Assembly (NCBI GenBank): GCA_024401535.1
Contig: JAKSKX010000007.1
Location: forward strand, 35,891 to 99,890
Source: Paludibacteraceae bacterium
GTDB taxonomy: Bacteria > Bacteroidota > Bacteroidia > Bacteroidales > Paludibacteraceae
Length of the DNA: 64,000 nt
Direction of reading: 5' to 3'
Shown here: positions 1 to 8,540 of the stretch, one piece after another
Layout of the letters: each line of letters starts with the position of its first letter
How positions within the stretch are numbered: position 1 is the stretch's first letter
The notes under the pieces: model-generated
What the model saw: only the letters and a program-made list of their open reading frames with translations
Told to the model about the DNA's origin: nothing
Database searches by the model: none
Position numbers and translations under genes: made by a program

Positions 1-42
1 AACAAGGAGGGCAATTCATACTCTATATTGATAGGAAAGTAA
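1..42 (+). CDS. possible 3' end of an upstream gene
   Basis: One forward frame is open from the window edge to a TAA at 40-42 and would encode 13 residues ending ILIGK. A second forward frame is open to a TAA at 51-53, so the frame cannot be decided. The only support for a gene ending here is the strong hairpin terminator that starts 22 bases later. No function can be assigned. Confidence 0.3.
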   Translation, partial: NKEGNSYSILIGK

Positions 43-63
43 AACAAGGTTAACAGATATTGG

Positions 64-103
64 AGTAGGGGGCGTGTGAACGTCTCCTACTTTTCCTTTT
101 TTT
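64..103 (+). terminator. rho-independent terminator
   Basis: A 12-bp stem (64-75 with 80-91, two G-U pairs) closes a GTGA tetraloop and is followed by a T-rich tract at 91-103. It would end transcription of the gene running in from the left edge. Confidence 0.75.
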
Positions 104-341
104 ACCAAAGCCATTAGAATGAGGAGTTTTATTTAAAAAATCGTGTATAAAAGTCTCTTTATCCATATATTATTATTGTAATAGTGCTGTTGAGGATGGA
201 CTAGCAAATCTTTTTAAAAACAATTGTCGGATAAATTTATTGCTAAGGAATTTGTTTTTCAGATTTCCATATCCACTTGAAAACGTATAAGTTTTGTCAT
301 GAAAATCGTCCCCTATTATTTAAATACATCATTTTTATGTT
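104..341. other. intergenic stretch, no gene seen
   Basis: This AT-rich spacer lies between the terminator at 64-103 and the promoter at 342-375. I see no open frame of useful length, no RNA gene and no repeat in it. Confidence 0.5.
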
Positions 342-375
342 TTTGTTTGTTATTATGGAATTTGTTGTAACTTTG
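342..375 (+). promoter_or_regulatory. Bacteroidota-type promoter
   Basis: A perfect TAnnTTTG -7 box (TAACTTTG, 368-375) is preceded by overlapping TTTG candidates for the -33 box at 342-349. Transcription would start near 381-383, about 14 bases before the ATG at 396. This rules out the GTG at 375, which overlaps the -7 box, as a start codon. Confidence 0.65.
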
Positions 376-395
376 TGTCGGTTAAATTCAGACTT

Positions 396-932
396 ATGAG
401 ACAATTATTTCTGTTAGGTGTTCTATTGTTGGGTTTCGTCGGAGCAGACGCAAAGTCTCCGGCAGTTTCGGTAACTGCTAGTGTTGACGGCCATGCGTAT
501 GTCGATCTTGGTTTGCCAAGTGGCTTGAAATGGGCAACTTGTAATGTGGGAGCGAGCAGCCCGATTGAATGCGGAGACTATATTGATTTGGATGATCGCG
601 ATAAAGCAGTGTCATCAAAATTTGGTAGTAATTGGAAGGTGCCAAGCAGAGAAGACCTTGAAGAACTTTATCATAACTGTATTTGGGAATGGACAACTAT
701 TGAGGGCGTAAATGGTTATAAGGTTTCTAGCAAGAAAAGCAAAAAGCAGTTTATTTTTCTTCCAGCTGCCGGTAGATTTTTAGGTGCCTATGAATGGGGA
801 AAGAAGGGTGAGATGGGTGCCTATTGGTGTTCAGGCGAGGGCGCTGATTACCTTAACATAGATCAAAAATCAAAAGGCTTCAGTTATGTTGGTCCGATGG
901 TCAAACAAAGTGTCCGCCCAGTTACGGAATAA
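396..932 (+). CDS. secreted protein with Fibrobacter-major-paralogue-type domain
   Basis: This is a 178-residue protein with an N-terminal signal peptide (hydrophobic core LFLLGVLLLGFVGA, likely cut after ADA). The mature part carries the signature of the domain first named from Fibrobacter succinogenes paralogues (TIGR02145-like): VDLGLPSGLKWATCNVGA near the start, a WKVPSREDLEEL segment, an FLPAAG segment and a terminal SVRPV. Such domains are common in Bacteroidota surface proteins and have no firmly known activity. I chose ATG 396 over GTG 375 because it begins the signal peptide and lies downstream of the promoter. The LRR gene starts 14 bases after its stop and is probably co-transcribed. 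The protein encoded at 45273-45905 carries the same domain. Confidence 0.8.
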   Translation: MRQLFLLGVLLLGFVGADAKSPAVSVTASVDGHAYVDLGLPSGLKWATCNVGASSPIECGDYIDLDDRDKAVSSKFGSNWKVPSREDLEELYHNCIWEWTTIEGVNGYKVSSKKSKKQFIFLPAAGRFLGAYEWGKKGEMGAYWCSGEGADYLNIDQKSKGFSYVGPMVKQSVRPVTE

Positions 933-946
933 CAATTAATATATAT

Positions 947-1942
947 ATGAAAGCAAGATTAGCTGCACTGTTTGTGCTACTCGTGTCAGGTTTGTCACTG
1001 TTTGCGAACGATGAAGTGTTTGTCAAACCAGATGATGAAATTTTTGACAAGACAAAGAAGGCGGAAAGCCCCGACACTCCATTGATGTTCGAGATTATGT
1101 CAAATACAACAGTAAAGGTTGTGGATTATATTCCGTCCTCAGGTATTGATTCCGTAGTTGTGCCTGAAAAAGTGCAAATAGAAGGCAAGGAGTATAAAGT
1201 TGTTTGTATAGGGAAAAAGGCTTTTGGTGGTTACAGAAAGCTCAAAAGTGTAGAGCTTCCGTCAACTTTGACTACTATCGAGGATTTTGCATTCAGCTAC
1301 AGCGAAGATTTGTCAAGAGTTATTATTCCTTCTAGTGTTTACAAAATAGGTGAAAGGGCATTCTTTAGATGTAAAAGATTAACAACAATTAATATTCCAT
1401 CTGGAATTTCAACTATAAGTGAAGGGGCATTCGCGTATTGTGAGAATTTGGAAGAGATTGTTATTCCTTATAGAGTATTTACAATTGAGAGCAATGCGTT
1501 TAGAGGGTGTAAAAAGTTGTCAAAAGTAGAAATTCCAAATTCGGTTGAGAAGATAGGTGATGGAGCATTCCTCGATTGCGAATCTTTGGCTAGTATAGAA
1601 ATCCCCTGTTCTGTGGAAGCGGAGGCTTTCAGTTATTGTAAAAATTTGAAAAGTGTCAAGCTTCCTGAGTACGGAAGAATTATTGGAACTAGGGTTTTTG
1701 CATTCTGCACATCGCTAGAAAGTGTTGAGTTGCCCCAATCCCTTGAAAGTATTAAGCCAGGTGCATTCCAGGATTGCAAAAGTTTGAAGAAAGTTATTGT
1801 TCCTTCGAAAGTGAATCGCATAGGTGAGCGAGCCTTTATGAATTGTGAGAATCTGGATTTGATTATAGATAATTCTCAGGACAAAGTATATTTGGAATAT
1901 CAAGCGACTTATAATTGTAAGTCTGTAACGTATAAAAAGTAA
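947..1942 (+). CDS. secreted BspA-type leucine-rich-repeat protein
   Basis: The product has 331 residues: a signal peptide (ARLAALFVLLVSGLSLFA), a short linker, then a run of about ten 23-residue leucine-rich repeats of the BspA/TpLRR (LRR_5) type. Repeats read as I-x-x-x-A-F-x-x-C-x-x-L-x-x-V-x-I-P-x-S-V, for example IGERAFFRCKRLTTINIPSG. BspA-type proteins are surface proteins that bind host or bacterial partners, but the ligand here cannot be predicted. No T9SS sorting domain or lipobox is visible, so its final location is unclear. It follows the preceding gene closely and is ended by the hairpin at 1957-1994. Confidence 0.85.
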   Translation: MKARLAALFVLLVSGLSLFANDEVFVKPDDEIFDKTKKAESPDTPLMFEIMSNTTVKVVDYIPSSGIDSVVVPEKVQIEGKEYKVVCIGKKAFGGYRKLKSVELPSTLTTIEDFAFSYSEDLSRVIIPSSVYKIGERAFFRCKRLTTINIPSGISTISEGAFAYCENLEEIVIPYRVFTIESNAFRGCKKLSKVEIPNSVEKIGDGAFLDCESLASIEIPCSVEAEAFSYCKNLKSVKLPEYGRIIGTRVFAFCTSLESVELPQSLESIKPGAFQDCKSLKKVIVPSKVNRIGERAFMNCENLDLIIDNSQDKVYLEYQATYNCKSVTYKK

Positions 1943-1956
1943 AAATCAAGAAATTA

Positions 1957-1994
1957 ACAAGCAAGGCAATCGAGAAATCGGTTGCCTTGTTTGT
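1957..1994 (+). terminator. hairpin terminator
   Basis: A long stem (1957-1969 with 1982-1994, one mismatch or wobble) continues into an inner CGA/TCG stem capped by a GAAA tetraloop. The following sequence is T-rich but has no uninterrupted T-run, so termination may be partial. Confidence 0.6.
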
Positions 1995-2058
1995 TGTGTG
2001 TCTAATCTACTTTTTAGTAAAAAATCCCCAAAATAGCAATAATTTATAAAAAAAGCAG

Positions 2059-2066
2059 TATCTTTG
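2059..2066 (+). promoter_or_regulatory. -7 promoter box of ftsX, near-leaderless
   Basis: TATCTTTG matches the TAnnTTTG consensus exactly. The ftsX ATG begins only 7 bases after the box, so the predicted transcription start falls at or next to the start codon. I see no clear -33 TTTG at the expected distance. Confidence 0.6.
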
Positions 2067-2072
2067 CCAGAT

Positions 2073-2945
2073 ATGGCGAAAGGTGTTGCTAAATATAAAA
2101 TCTTCAATTCGAAGCTTACTGCCATCGTATCAATTTCGATGGTGCTGTTTCTTCTTGGTCTGGTCTCTATGGGACTTATGATAGAGGACAAGCTCAGCAG
2201 CTATGTAAAGGAAAACTACATAGTTAGTCTGACTATTCGTGATGGTTCTTCGGACAAGGATGTGCAGACGACACTTGATATTCTGAAGGGCAAGGAGTAC
2301 ACGAAGGAGGTCAAGTACATCAGCAAGGAGGACGCATTGAAGGAACTGACTGAGGAGATGGGCGAGGACCCAGTTGATTTCCTTGGCTACAACCCTTTGT
2401 TTGCATCTTTTGAAATCAAGTTGAAAAGCGAGTTTGCCGAAGCAGCCAAGATAGATAAGATTGCAAAGGAACTCGGAGGCCTTTCAGTGTTGAAGGAGAT
2501 TCGTTGTCCAAAGCAGTTGATGGAGAAGGTGAACAACAACATCAACAGGCTGTCATTCCTTTTGCTGTTGTTCTCTGCAGTGCTTCTGTTCATCTCGTTT
2601 GTGCTGATAAACAATACGGTGAGACTGCTTATATATTCTGACAGATTCTTGATTCATACCATGAAGCTTGTTGGTGCGACACGAAGTTTTATTCGTCGCC
2701 CATACATGAAGACAGGTGTGGTTATCGGACTGCTTGCGGCATTGTTTGCCATTGGGTATGTGCTTTTGATGTCGTACCTGCTTGACGACAAGTTGAGGCT
2801 GTTCATCGACTTCAATGATATGAGCGTGTATGCTGTCATGTTCGCGACAATCCTGGTTTCGGGCATAGTGATAACCCTGATAGCAACTTACCTGTCAGTG
2901 AACAAGTTCCTGAACAAGCACGAGGGAGACCTCTATTACATATAG
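2073..2945 (+). CDS. ftsX: cell division ABC transporter permease-like protein FtsX
   Basis: A 290-residue membrane protein with the FtsX layout: a short cytoplasmic N-terminus, a first membrane helix around residues 17-37, an extracytoplasmic domain of about 125 residues, then three C-terminal helices. A conserved-looking KLVGATRSFIRRP segment lies between helices 2 and 3. FtsX pairs with the ATPase FtsE at the divisome and controls peptidoglycan hydrolases; no ftsE is in this window. The ATG at 2073 is chosen over the TTG at 2064 because the TTG overlaps the -7 box. It heads a rightward run with DUF3098, uppP, truB and queA, a neighbourhood typical of Bacteroidota. Confidence 0.9.
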   Translation: MAKGVAKYKIFNSKLTAIVSISMVLFLLGLVSMGLMIEDKLSSYVKENYIVSLTIRDGSSDKDVQTTLDILKGKEYTKEVKYISKEDALKELTEEMGEDPVDFLGYNPLFASFEIKLKSEFAEAAKIDKIAKELGGLSVLKEIRCPKQLMEKVNNNINRLSFLLLLFSAVLLFISFVLINNTVRLLIYSDRFLIHTMKLVGATRSFIRRPYMKTGVVIGLLAALFAIGYVLLMSYLLDDKLRLFIDFNDMSVYAVMFATILVSGIVITLIATYLSVNKFLNKHEGDLYYI

Positions 2946-2975
2946 TTAAAGAACAAAAAAGAAAACATAATAGAT

Positions 2976-3254
2976 ATGAAATCTGAATATGCATTGAGAA
3001 AAGGCAATTTTATATTGCTTGCAGTTAGCTTCTTCATTATCGTGATTGGCTTCGTGTTGATGATAGGAGGCGGAAGCGAGGGCAAGGAGTTCAATCCTGA
3101 AATCTATAGCACACAACGTATAACTGTAGGCCCAATGATTTCCCTTTTCGGTTTCGTGCTTGCTATATTCGCTATTCTTTGGGCGCCAAAGGGTAACGGA
3201 AACAAGTTTGACAAGATGTTGGGTGAGGATGAGTCATCTGTCAACGAAGATTAA
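2976..3254 (+). CDS. DUF3098 family small membrane protein
   Basis: This 92-residue protein has two predicted membrane helices (about residues 11-30 and 52-69) joined by a loop with GGGSEGKEFNPEIYS, and a charged acidic tail. The FNPEIYS element, the size and the position between ftsX and uppP fit the DUF3098 family of Bacteroidota. Its role is unknown; the conserved position suggests a link with cell envelope or division functions, which is inference. Confidence 0.8.
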   Translation: MKSEYALRKGNFILLAVSFFIIVIGFVLMIGGGSEGKEFNPEIYSTQRITVGPMISLFGFVLAIFAILWAPKGNGNKFDKMLGEDESSVNED

Positions 3255-3294
3255 TTAGAAAAATAGTTTTGGTATTTTATAATTCATTATCAAG

Positions 3295-4167
3295 GTGGAT
3301 TGGTTAGAAGCACTTATCTTAGGTATAGTACAGGGACTTACAGAGTTTTTGCCTGTTAGTAGTAGCGGACACTTGACTATAGGTCAGGAGATTCTTCATT
3401 TGAATACAGATGGAGGGGATAACCTCCTTTTTGACGTCATAGTTCATGCGGCAACAGTATGCAGTACTATTGTTGTACTATGGCATGAGATTTCAAAGTT
3501 GTTGAAGGGAACATTTACAACTAAAGAGTGGAACGAGGACAAGGAGTATGTGCTAAAGATTGTCATCTCCATGATTCCTATCTTCATTGTTGGCATATTC
3601 TTCAAGGATACTGTTGAGGCTATCTTTGGTGAGGGATTGCTTGTTGTGGGATGCTGCCTGTTGCTTACAGCTACACTTCTTGCATTCTCGTACTATGCAA
3701 AGCCAAGACAGAAAGAGGAGATTTCACGAAAGGATGCATTCATTATTGGTATAGGTCAGGCTTGTGCAGTGTTGCCAGGTCTGTCACGAAGCGGAACAAC
3801 TATCGCAACAGGTCTATTGCTTGGAAACAAGAAGGAGTCGGTTGCAAAGTTCTCTTTCCTAATGGTTCTTGTGCCTATCCTAGGAGACGCATTCCTTGAG
3901 TTGCTAAAGATTATCAAGCACAAGTGTCCGGACTGCAAGACAGTGATGGAGATGGTAAACGGAGACTATTTCTGCCAGGTTTGCAATAAGGTTCAGGATT
4001 TGGCCTTGGGTGTTGATGTGATGGTCGTAGGTTTCCTAGCGGCATTCATTTCGGGAGTTTTGGCGTGCAAGGGAATGGTAGAGTTCGTGAAGAAGGGTAA
4101 GATGATTTACTTCTCTATATACTGCGCAATAATCGGATGTTGGGCTATCGCATATAGCTTGATGTAA
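3295..4167 (+). CDS. uppP: undecaprenyl-diphosphatase with a zinc-ribbon-like insert
   Basis: UppP (BacA) dephosphorylates undecaprenyl diphosphate so the lipid carrier can be reused in cell wall synthesis. The protein has 290 residues and both family motifs: [14 protein letters not shown] near the N-terminus and [16 protein letters not shown] in the middle, on a multi-helix membrane protein. The start is a GTG; the residues after it, [13 protein letters not shown], are the usual UppP N-terminus. Unusually, residues 209-232 form a Cys-x2-Cys-x12-Cys-x2-Cys segment (Cys211, 214, 227, 230), like a zinc ribbon, in a loop before the last helices. I recall Bacteroides UppP as shorter there and without these cysteines. 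It lies 10 bases before truB. Confidence 0.93.
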   Translation: MDWLEALILGIVQGLTEFLPVSSSGHLTIGQEILHLNTDGGDNLLFDVIVHAATVCSTIVVLWHEISKLLKGTFTTKEWNEDKEYVLKIVISMIPIFIVGIFFKDTVEAIFGEGLLVVGCCLLLTATLLAFSYYAKPRQKEEISRKDAFIIGIGQACAVLPGLSRSGTTIATGLLLGNKKESVAKFSFLMVLVPILGDAFLELLKIIKHKCPDCKTVMEMVNGDYFCQVCNKVQDLALGVDVMVVGFLAAFISGVLACKGMVEFVKKGKMIYFSIYCAIIGCWAIAYSLM

Positions 4168-4177
4168 TAAAGGAAGT

Positions 4178-4891
4178 ATGGATTTCGTAGAAGGAGAAGT
4201 ATTATATTTCAACAAGCCTCTTCATTGGTCGTCCTTTGATTTGGTAAACAAGGCGAGAATAGGCATCCGCCACTGTCTTGGGGTTAAGAAAATCAAGATA
4301 GGCCATGCGGGAACACTTGATCCGCTTGCTTCCGGTGTACTTATTATCTGTACCGGAAAGAAGACTAAGCAGATTGATAACTTCCAATATCAGACTAAGG
4401 AATACGTGGCAAAGATAATGCTTGGAGCAACAACTCCTTCATTCGATCTCGAGACTGAGGTTGATGCAACTTATCCGACAGACCACATAACAAAGGAGTT
4501 GGTTCTTGAGACTCTAAAGACATTCCTTGGTGAGATTCAACAGATACCCCCGACTTACTCGGCTGTCAAGATTAACGGCAAGAGAGCCTATGAGTATGCA
4601 CGAAAGGGTGAGGAAGTAGAGATAAAGCCTAAGACTCTTGTCATTGACGAGATAGAGCTTATGGACTGCTCGCTTCCAGAGATTACAATTCGTGTGGTTT
4701 GTAGCAAGGGAACATACATCAGAGGTTTGGCGAGAGATATTGGCAAAGCTTTGAATAGTGGAGCGCATCTCACAGCTTTGGAACGTACACGCATCGGAGA
4801 CGTAAAGTTGGAGGACTGCATCACACTCGAACAGTTCCAGTTCCTTCTTGACCATTCATCGGACATCGTTGTACCCGAAGAACAAGTTTAA
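4178..4891 (+). CDS. truB: tRNA pseudouridine(55) synthase TruB
   Basis: TruB converts U55 of the T-loop of tRNAs to pseudouridine. The 237-residue protein carries the catalytic-aspartate motif GHAGTLDPLASGVL near residue 45, the PPTYSAVKINGKRAYEYAR segment, and the SKGTYIRGLARDIG segment near the C-terminus. The length fits the short TruB form without a long PUA extension. It sits 10 bases after uppP and 30 bases before queA, another tRNA-modification gene. Confidence 0.95.
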   Translation: MDFVEGEVLYFNKPLHWSSFDLVNKARIGIRHCLGVKKIKIGHAGTLDPLASGVLIICTGKKTKQIDNFQYQTKEYVAKIMLGATTPSFDLETEVDATYPTDHITKELVLETLKTFLGEIQQIPPTYSAVKINGKRAYEYARKGEEVEIKPKTLVIDEIELMDCSLPEITIRVVCSKGTYIRGLARDIGKALNSGAHLTALERTRIGDVKLEDCITLEQFQFLLDHSSDIVVPEEQV

Positions 4892-4921
4892 CATTTAGAA
4901 CAAGACAAAATTATTTCATAT

Positions 4922-5971
4922 ATGAAGCTGTCACAATTTAAGTTTGAGTTACCAGATGAGCTAATCGCTCAGTATCCTACAGAGGAGAGAGACGAGTGTC
5001 GTCTTTTGGTGTTGCATAAGAAGACAGGAGAAATAGAGCACAAGGTGTTCAAGGACGTTCTTGACTATTTCGATGATAAAGACGTTTTTGTGTTTAATGA
5101 TACTAAGGTGTTCCCTGCTATTCTTCATGGTAACAAGGAGAAAACAAATGCTAATATCGAGGTAACTCTACTTAAGGAGTTGAACCCAGAGATCAAGCTT
5201 TGGGATGTATTGGTCGAGCCAGCACGTAAGATTCGTATAGGAAACAAACTGTATTTCGGTGAGGACGACTCTCTTGTGGCAGAGGTTATCGACAATACAA
5301 CTTCAAGAGGTAGAACACTCCGCTATTTGTTCGATGGAACATACGAGGAGTTCAAGCAGACTTTGGACAATTTGGGTGAAACTCCGCTTCCTCCATATAT
5401 CACTCGTCCGGCAGAGAAGGCCGACAGAGAGAGATACCAGACTTATTATGCTAAGAAGGAGGGTGCTGTTATGGCTCCAGCTGCGGGAATGCACTTCTCT
5501 CGCGAGCTTTTGAAGAGACTTGAAATCAAGGGTTGCGAGTTTGCATACGTTACTTTGCACGCAGGTTTGGGCAACTTCAGAGATGTTGATGTTGAGGAGT
5601 TGACTCGTCATAAGACTGATTCTGAGCCGTTGTTTATCACTGAAGAGAATACAGAGATTATCAATCAAGCCAAAGAGGAGAGAAGAAACATCTGTGCTGT
5701 AGGTGCAACAACCCTTAGGGCTCTAGAGACTTCTGTAACTACTTCTGGTACAGTCAAGCCTTTCGAGGGATGGACTAACAAGTTCATCTTCCCTCCTTAT
5801 AAGTTCAGTGTTGCCAATAGATGCATCACTAATCTTCACCTTCCATACTCAACATTGTTGATGATGTCTTGCGCTTTCGGTGAGTACGATGTTGTGATGA
5901 AGGCATATCAGGAGGCGGTGAAAGAGAAGTATCGTTTCGGAGCATTCGGCGATGCTATGCTTATTATGTAA
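4922..5971 (+). CDS. queA: tRNA preQ1(34) S-adenosylmethionine ribosyltransferase-isomerase QueA
   Basis: QueA transfers the ribosyl part of SAM to preQ1 at the wobble base, making epoxyqueuosine. The protein has 349 residues, the family's usual length. It begins [19 protein letters not shown] and has [26 protein letters not shown] and THRTDS-like (TRHKTDSEP) segments plus the late GEYD motif, all QueA hallmarks. A queuosine precursor transporter is encoded at 60467-61141 elsewhere in the window. The 30-base gap after truB shows no riboswitch-like structure. Confidence 0.95.
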   Translation: MKLSQFKFELPDELIAQYPTEERDECRLLVLHKKTGEIEHKVFKDVLDYFDDKDVFVFNDTKVFPAILHGNKEKTNANIEVTLLKELNPEIKLWDVLVEPARKIRIGNKLYFGEDDSLVAEVIDNTTSRGRTLRYLFDGTYEEFKQTLDNLGETPLPPYITRPAEKADRERYQTYYAKKEGAVMAPAAGMHFSRELLKRLEIKGCEFAYVTLHAGLGNFRDVDVEELTRHKTDSEPLFITEENTEIINQAKEERRNICAVGATTLRALETSVTTSGTVKPFEGWTNKFIFPPYKFSVANRCITNLHLPYSTLLMMSCAFGEYDVVMKAYQEAVKEKYRFGAFGDAMLIM

Positions 5972-6012
5972 TTTTAGGGAAAGATATTTAGACAATATAT
6001 TAAATCATATTG

Positions 6013-7707
6013 ATGATGAGCAAACAGATGAAGGGTGCATACATTCTCATGGAGAGCCTATTGAAGGAGAATGTTGACACTATTTTTGGGTATCCTGGAG
6101 GTAGCATCATGCCTACCTTTGACGCTCTTTATGACTATATGGATAAGTTTAATTATGTCCTTACACGTCATGAGCAAGGTGCAACACACGCAGCGCAGGG
6201 ATACGCACGAGTCAGTGGTAAGACTGGTGTTTGCTTAGTGACTTCAGGACCAGGTGCCACTAACGCAATCACAGGAATTGCTGATGCAATGATGGATTCT
6301 ACTCCTCTTGTGGTGATTGCAGGTCAGGCTGGTGCGGCTTTCCTTGGTACAGATGCGTTCCAGGAGGTTGACCTTATTGGTATCACTAATCCGATTACAA
6401 AGTGGAACTATCAGATTCGTTCCGCAGCAGATATTGCTCCAGCTGTAGCAAAGGCATTCCATATCGCCAACACTGGTAGAAAGGGGCCGGTTGTGCTTGA
6501 CTTCGCAAAGAATGCTCAGGTAGAATTGGCAGAGTTTGTTTACGAGAAGTGTCATTTCACTCGCGGATACATTCCTTTCCAGGCGGTAAGTCCTGCGCAG
6601 ATTGATGCCGCTGCAGAGATTATCAATAATGCAAAGAAGCCTTTAGCCCTTGTAGGTCAGGGTGTTGTCCTTGGTAACGCTGAGGCTGAACTTAAGGCAT
6701 TCCTAGAGAAGGCAGACATCCCTGCTGGTAATACACTTCTTGGTTTGTCTGCGCTTCCTTCTGATCATCCTTTGAACAAGGGTATGCTTGGAATGCACGG
6801 AAACGTAGGTCCGAACATTAAGACTAACGAGGCTGACGTTATTATAGCCATAGGTATGCGCTTTGACGACCGTGTAACCGGTGATTTGAAGACATACGCT
6901 AAGCAGGCCAAGATAGTTCACCTTGATATCGATACTGCAGAGCTTGACAAGAACGTCAAGGCAACTGCTAAGGTTGTTGGAGATGTTAAGGCAACCCTTC
7001 CAGAGCTTACTCTAAAGCTAAAGGAGGCTAAGCACACTGAGTGGATAGAGAGCTTCCGTGAGTATGAGTTGAAGGAGGAGCAGAAAGTTATCCGTCCTGA
7101 GGTCGGTTCTACTGAAGGTCCTCTTAAGATGGGTGAGGTTGTACGTAAGATTTCTGAGGCAACAAACAACGAGGCTGTACTTGTTACTGACGTAGGTCAG
7201 AACCAGGTTATGGCGGCCCGCTACTTCAAATATACAAAGTCCCGCAGTGTTGTAACAAGCGGCGGACTTGGTACTATGGGATTCGGTATCCCTGCAGCTA
7301 TCGGAGCCAAGATAGGTGCCCCTGAGCGTACAGTATGTATGTTCGCAGGAGATGGAGGATTCCAGATGACTATCCAGGAGCTTGGTACTATCATGGAGAA
7401 GCAGATAGGTGTCAAGATGATTATTCTTAACAACAACTATCTTGGAATGGTACGTCAGTGGCAGCAGTTATTTTATGACGCAAGATATTCATCTACTCCT
7501 ATGCTAAACCCTAACTTCAAGGCTATTGCAGAGGCGTATGGCATCAAGGCGGCGGAAGCTACAACAAGAGAGGAGCTAGACAAATCTATCAAGGAGATGT
7601 TTGCAGACGACAAACCATATTTGTTGATTGCAAATTGTGAGGAGATGGGTATGGTTTATCCTATGGTTCCAGCCGGAGAAACAGTTACTAACATTCTATT
7701 GGGTTAA
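6013..7707 (+). CDS. ilvB: acetolactate synthase large subunit
   Basis: IlvB is the catalytic, thiamine diphosphate-dependent subunit that makes acetolactate or acetohydroxybutyrate for branched-chain amino acid synthesis. The 564 residues cover the three family domains. N-terminal: VDTIFGYPGGSIMP and the catalytic Glu in TRHEQGATHAAQGYAR. Middle: a FAD-binding-type domain. C-terminal: thiamine-diphosphate motif GDGGFQMTIQELGT followed by NNNYLGMVRQWQ. Two adjacent ATGs (6013, 6016) can serve as start; the TTG at 6010 is less likely. The small-subunit gene begins 4 bases after the stop. No ilvC or ilvD is present in the window. Confidence 0.95.
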   Translation: MMSKQMKGAYILMESLLKENVDTIFGYPGGSIMPTFDALYDYMDKFNYVLTRHEQGATHAAQGYARVSGKTGVCLVTSGPGATNAITGIADAMMDSTPLVVIAGQAGAAFLGTDAFQEVDLIGITNPITKWNYQIRSAADIAPAVAKAFHIANTGRKGPVVLDFAKNAQVELAEFVYEKCHFTRGYIPFQAVSPAQIDAAAEIINNAKKPLALVGQGVVLGNAEAELKAFLEKADIPAGNTLLGLSALPSDHPLNKGMLGMHGNVGPNIKTNEADVIIAIGMRFDDRVTGDLKTYAKQAKIVHLDIDTAELDKNVKATAKVVGDVKATLPELTLKLKEAKHTEWIESFREYELKEEQKVIRPEVGSTEGPLKMGEVVRKISEATNNEAVLVTDVGQNQVMAARYFKYTKSRSVVTSGGLGTMGFGIPAAIGAKIGAPERTVCMFAGDGGFQMTIQELGTIMEKQIGVKMIILNNNYLGMVRQWQQLFYDARYSSTPMLNPNFKAIAEAYGIKAAEATTREELDKSIKEMFADDKPYLLIANCEEMGMVYPMVPAGETVTNILLG

Positions 7708-7711
7708 AATT

Positions 7712-8329
7712 ATGGCAGAAGAATTTAAGGCTAACCGTTGCGGTCAGGATTGTCAGAAGTGCAACCCTGCAGAGTGCAATGATGGTAAGAAGTTGTTTAC
7801 AGTTACAGTATTCTCGGAGAATCAGGTTGGTTTGCTTAATCAAATCTCTATTATCTTCACTCGTCGTCGTTTGAACATCGAGAGTTTGAGCGTGTCTCAG
7901 TCCGCTCTTCCTGGCATCCATAAGTTTACTATTACAACTATTACTGACGAGGATACTATCGAGAAGGTGGTGAAGCAGATAGACAAGCGCATTGATATCA
8001 TCAAGAGCTTCTATAATGACGACTCTGACCTTGTATATCAGGAGATAGCGATGTACAAGATTGCTACTCAGGATTTCATCAACCTTGGTGGAACAGAGGA
8101 GTTAATTAGAAAGTACAACATTCGCATTCTTGAGATTAACGAGACTTGTGTTATCTTCGAGAAAACAGGTCATTCTGACGAGACTCAAGGATTGTTCGAG
8201 GAGCTAAGCCAGAAACTGCAGGTCCTTCAGTTTATTCGTTCCGGTCGTGTGGCTATCACAAAATCTAAGATCGAGAGATTAAGTGACATGCTTGCAAAGA
8301 TTGAGGCGCACAAGATGATGTACGAATAA
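7712..8329 (+). CDS. ilvN: acetolactate synthase small subunit with Cys-rich N-terminus
   Basis: IlvN is the regulatory subunit that gives valine feedback control of acetolactate synthase. The 205-residue product has an ACT domain at about residues 28-100 (VFSENQVGLLNQISIIFTRR, then NIESLSVS and GIHKFTI) and the C-terminal small-subunit domain. ATG 7712 gives a start 4 bases after ilvB. Residues 10-22 form Cys-x3-Cys-x2-Cys-x4-Cys ahead of the ACT domain, an extension I do not recognise from other IlvN proteins; it looks able to bind a metal. Immediately after the stop lies an AGGAGG-containing sequence with no ATG following. Confidence 0.92.
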   Translation: MAEEFKANRCGQDCQKCNPAECNDGKKLFTVTVFSENQVGLLNQISIIFTRRRLNIESLSVSQSALPGIHKFTITTITDEDTIEKVVKQIDKRIDIIKSFYNDDSDLVYQEIAMYKIATQDFINLGGTEELIRKYNIRILEINETCVIFEKTGHSDETQGLFEELSQKLQVLQFIRSGRVAITKSKIERLSDMLAKIEAHKMMYE

Positions 8330-8402
8330 TGTTATTGAAAAGGAGGAGTTTAAAGTTTAGTTAGACTTTTTTATTACATATTTTTTAAGCGTTTGCTTTT
8401 TA

Positions 8403-8540
8403 GTTGCACCGAAATCGCCAATTTCAAAACAGCTGATAAAAGTAAACGCTCAGGTGTATGTATTCCATACGCTTGGGCGTTGTTGTCAGTTGTGGGTGTT
8501 TGGCGATACCTGGTGCGACCAATAATGTCCAAGTTTTTTT
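8403..8540 (+). ncRNA. candidate structured RNA: long hairpin plus T-run
   Basis: Positions 8403-8519 fold into one long hairpin of four helices: 8403-8410 with 8512-8519 (8 bp), 8414-8421 with 8500-8507 (8 bp, perfect), 8429-8436 with 8486-8493 (8 bp) and 8445-8460 with 8466-8481 (16 bp), with a 5-nt loop TATTC. Five of the 40 pairs are G-U, all on this strand, which favours an RNA over a DNA palindrome. A T7 run at 8534-8540 ends just before the ATG of the HTH gene at 8541. It could be a free small RNA with its own end at the T-run, or a leader/attenuator of the HTH gene. No exact TAnnTTTG box lies just upstream. Confidence 0.55.

Noticed and set aside
4892-4921. preQ1 riboswitch upstream of queA
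   Set aside because: Only 30 bases separate truB and queA, too short and without the needed pairing.
8337-8350. AGGAGG-like ribosome binding site just after ilvN
   Set aside because: No start codon follows within a useful distance and no open frame begins there. Bacteroidota rarely use such sites.
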